Below are positions 63,958 to 64,000 of a DNA stretch of 64,000 bases, in pieces. This DNA is from Paraburkholderia tropica (GTDB taxonomy: Bacteria; Pseudomonadota; Gammaproteobacteria; Burkholderiales; Burkholderiaceae), in NCBI RefSeq assembly GCF_914484835.1, contig NZ_CAJZAR010000036.1, positions 184,197-248,196 of the forward strand, read 5' to 3'. The notes beneath the pieces were generated by a model, which saw nothing but the letters and a program-made list of their open reading frames with translations, was not told where the DNA came from and made no database searches. The translations under genes were made by a program, and so were the position numbers. Each line of letters begins with the position of its first letter. Within the stretch, counting starts at the first letter, position 1.

Positions 63958-64000
63958 GTGCGCTGGCTGGGTAACGCAGGATTGTTGAGGTGCGTGCAAA
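63958..64000 (+). CDS. Possible gene start truncated by the window edge
   Basis: AAGGAGATATAACGTT, a near-consensus Shine-Dalgarno, precedes a GTG at 63958 that opens a frame of 14 codons running off the window. The product cannot be identified from so few residues. Confidence 0.25.
   Translation, partial: MRWLGNAGLLRCVQ

Larger units (their letters stand above)
63465..64000. other. Less G+C-rich right-end region with no confident gene
   Basis: This stretch has lower G+C than the rest (for example the AT-rich run near 63491-63506) and only short frames. It may contain gene remnants, described in the adjoining entries. I see no transposase or inverted repeats. Confidence 0.5.

Overview
The DNA is high in G+C and carries a gene set typical of a soil or plant-associated Burkholderiaceae (Paraburkholderia/Caballeronia-like) genome: OmpC-type porin, an MdtABC efflux operon with a NodT-type outer-membrane lipoprotein, TctDE, and many LysR and MFS genes. 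It looks like an accessory catabolic part of a secondary replicon. I saw no tRNA, rRNA, CRISPR array or intact insertion sequence. The organism is inferred from gene content only.

Region 1 (about 1-22.7 kb) is the most interesting part. Three minus-strand units appear devoted to an unusual glycoside/aromatic catabolism. Unit A (4140 down to 1) encodes a GPH-type sugar/glycoside symporter, a small DUF6379-type protein (the C-glycoside deglycosidase beta-subunit family), a TIM-barrel partner, a periplasmic c-type cytochrome and a Gfo/Idh/MocA oxidoreductase cut by the window edge. Unit B (17559 down to 6478) is an 11-gene compact operon: porin, small secreted protein, TIM barrel, second Gfo/Idh/MocA oxidoreductase, C-C hydrolase-like alpha/beta hydrolase, extradiol-type (VOC) dioxygenase, Rieske ferredoxin, FAD aromatic hydroxylase, fumarylacetoacetase-family enzyme, cyclase-family hydrolase and GMC flavoprotein. 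Unit C (22693 down to 19902) holds a second TIM-barrel/DUF6379 pair and an MFS transporter. Two tandem NahR/NodD-type LysR genes lie between B and C, and a bipartite motif (GAACTATTG, 9 bp, ATTCG) occurs in the divergent promoter regions of both B and C. My inference is uptake of an aromatic (C-)glycoside, oxidation of its sugar at C3, deglycosylation by the TIM/DUF6379 complexes, and hydroxylation plus ring cleavage of the aglycone. The substrate is not known.

Region 2 (23-30.6 kb) has an ACS-family MFS transporter with an IlvD/Edd-type sugar-acid dehydratase, a LysR regulator, a 2-oxoglutarate/Fe(II) oxygenase-like protein, a GGDEF-EAL protein and a lipocalin lipoprotein.

Region 3 (30.7-45.6 kb) has a siderophore TonB receptor behind a Fur-box-like site, then an MdtABC/outer-membrane-factor efflux operon ending in a response regulator whose phospho-acceptor Asp is replaced by Glu. 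A conventional response regulator/kinase pair is divergent from the efflux operon.

Region 4 (45.6-56.4 kb) has a DeoR regulator divergent from an operon of a lipoprotein sulfatase with a variant active-site motif (CAITR), a formylglycine-generating enzyme, a MetQ/NlpA-type binding protein and a YkgJ-like cysteine-cluster protein. It is followed by a NitT/TauT-type binding protein, an MHS-family carboxylate transporter and a TctD/TctE two-component pair.

Region 5 (56.6-64 kb) has an epoxide-hydrolase-like protein, a Fur-box-controlled FecI/FecR/TonB-receptor iron-uptake set, an HPP-CBS membrane protein, and a less G+C-rich right end with possible gene remnants. Short 11-13 bp tandem repeats of 2-4 units recur across the whole window.
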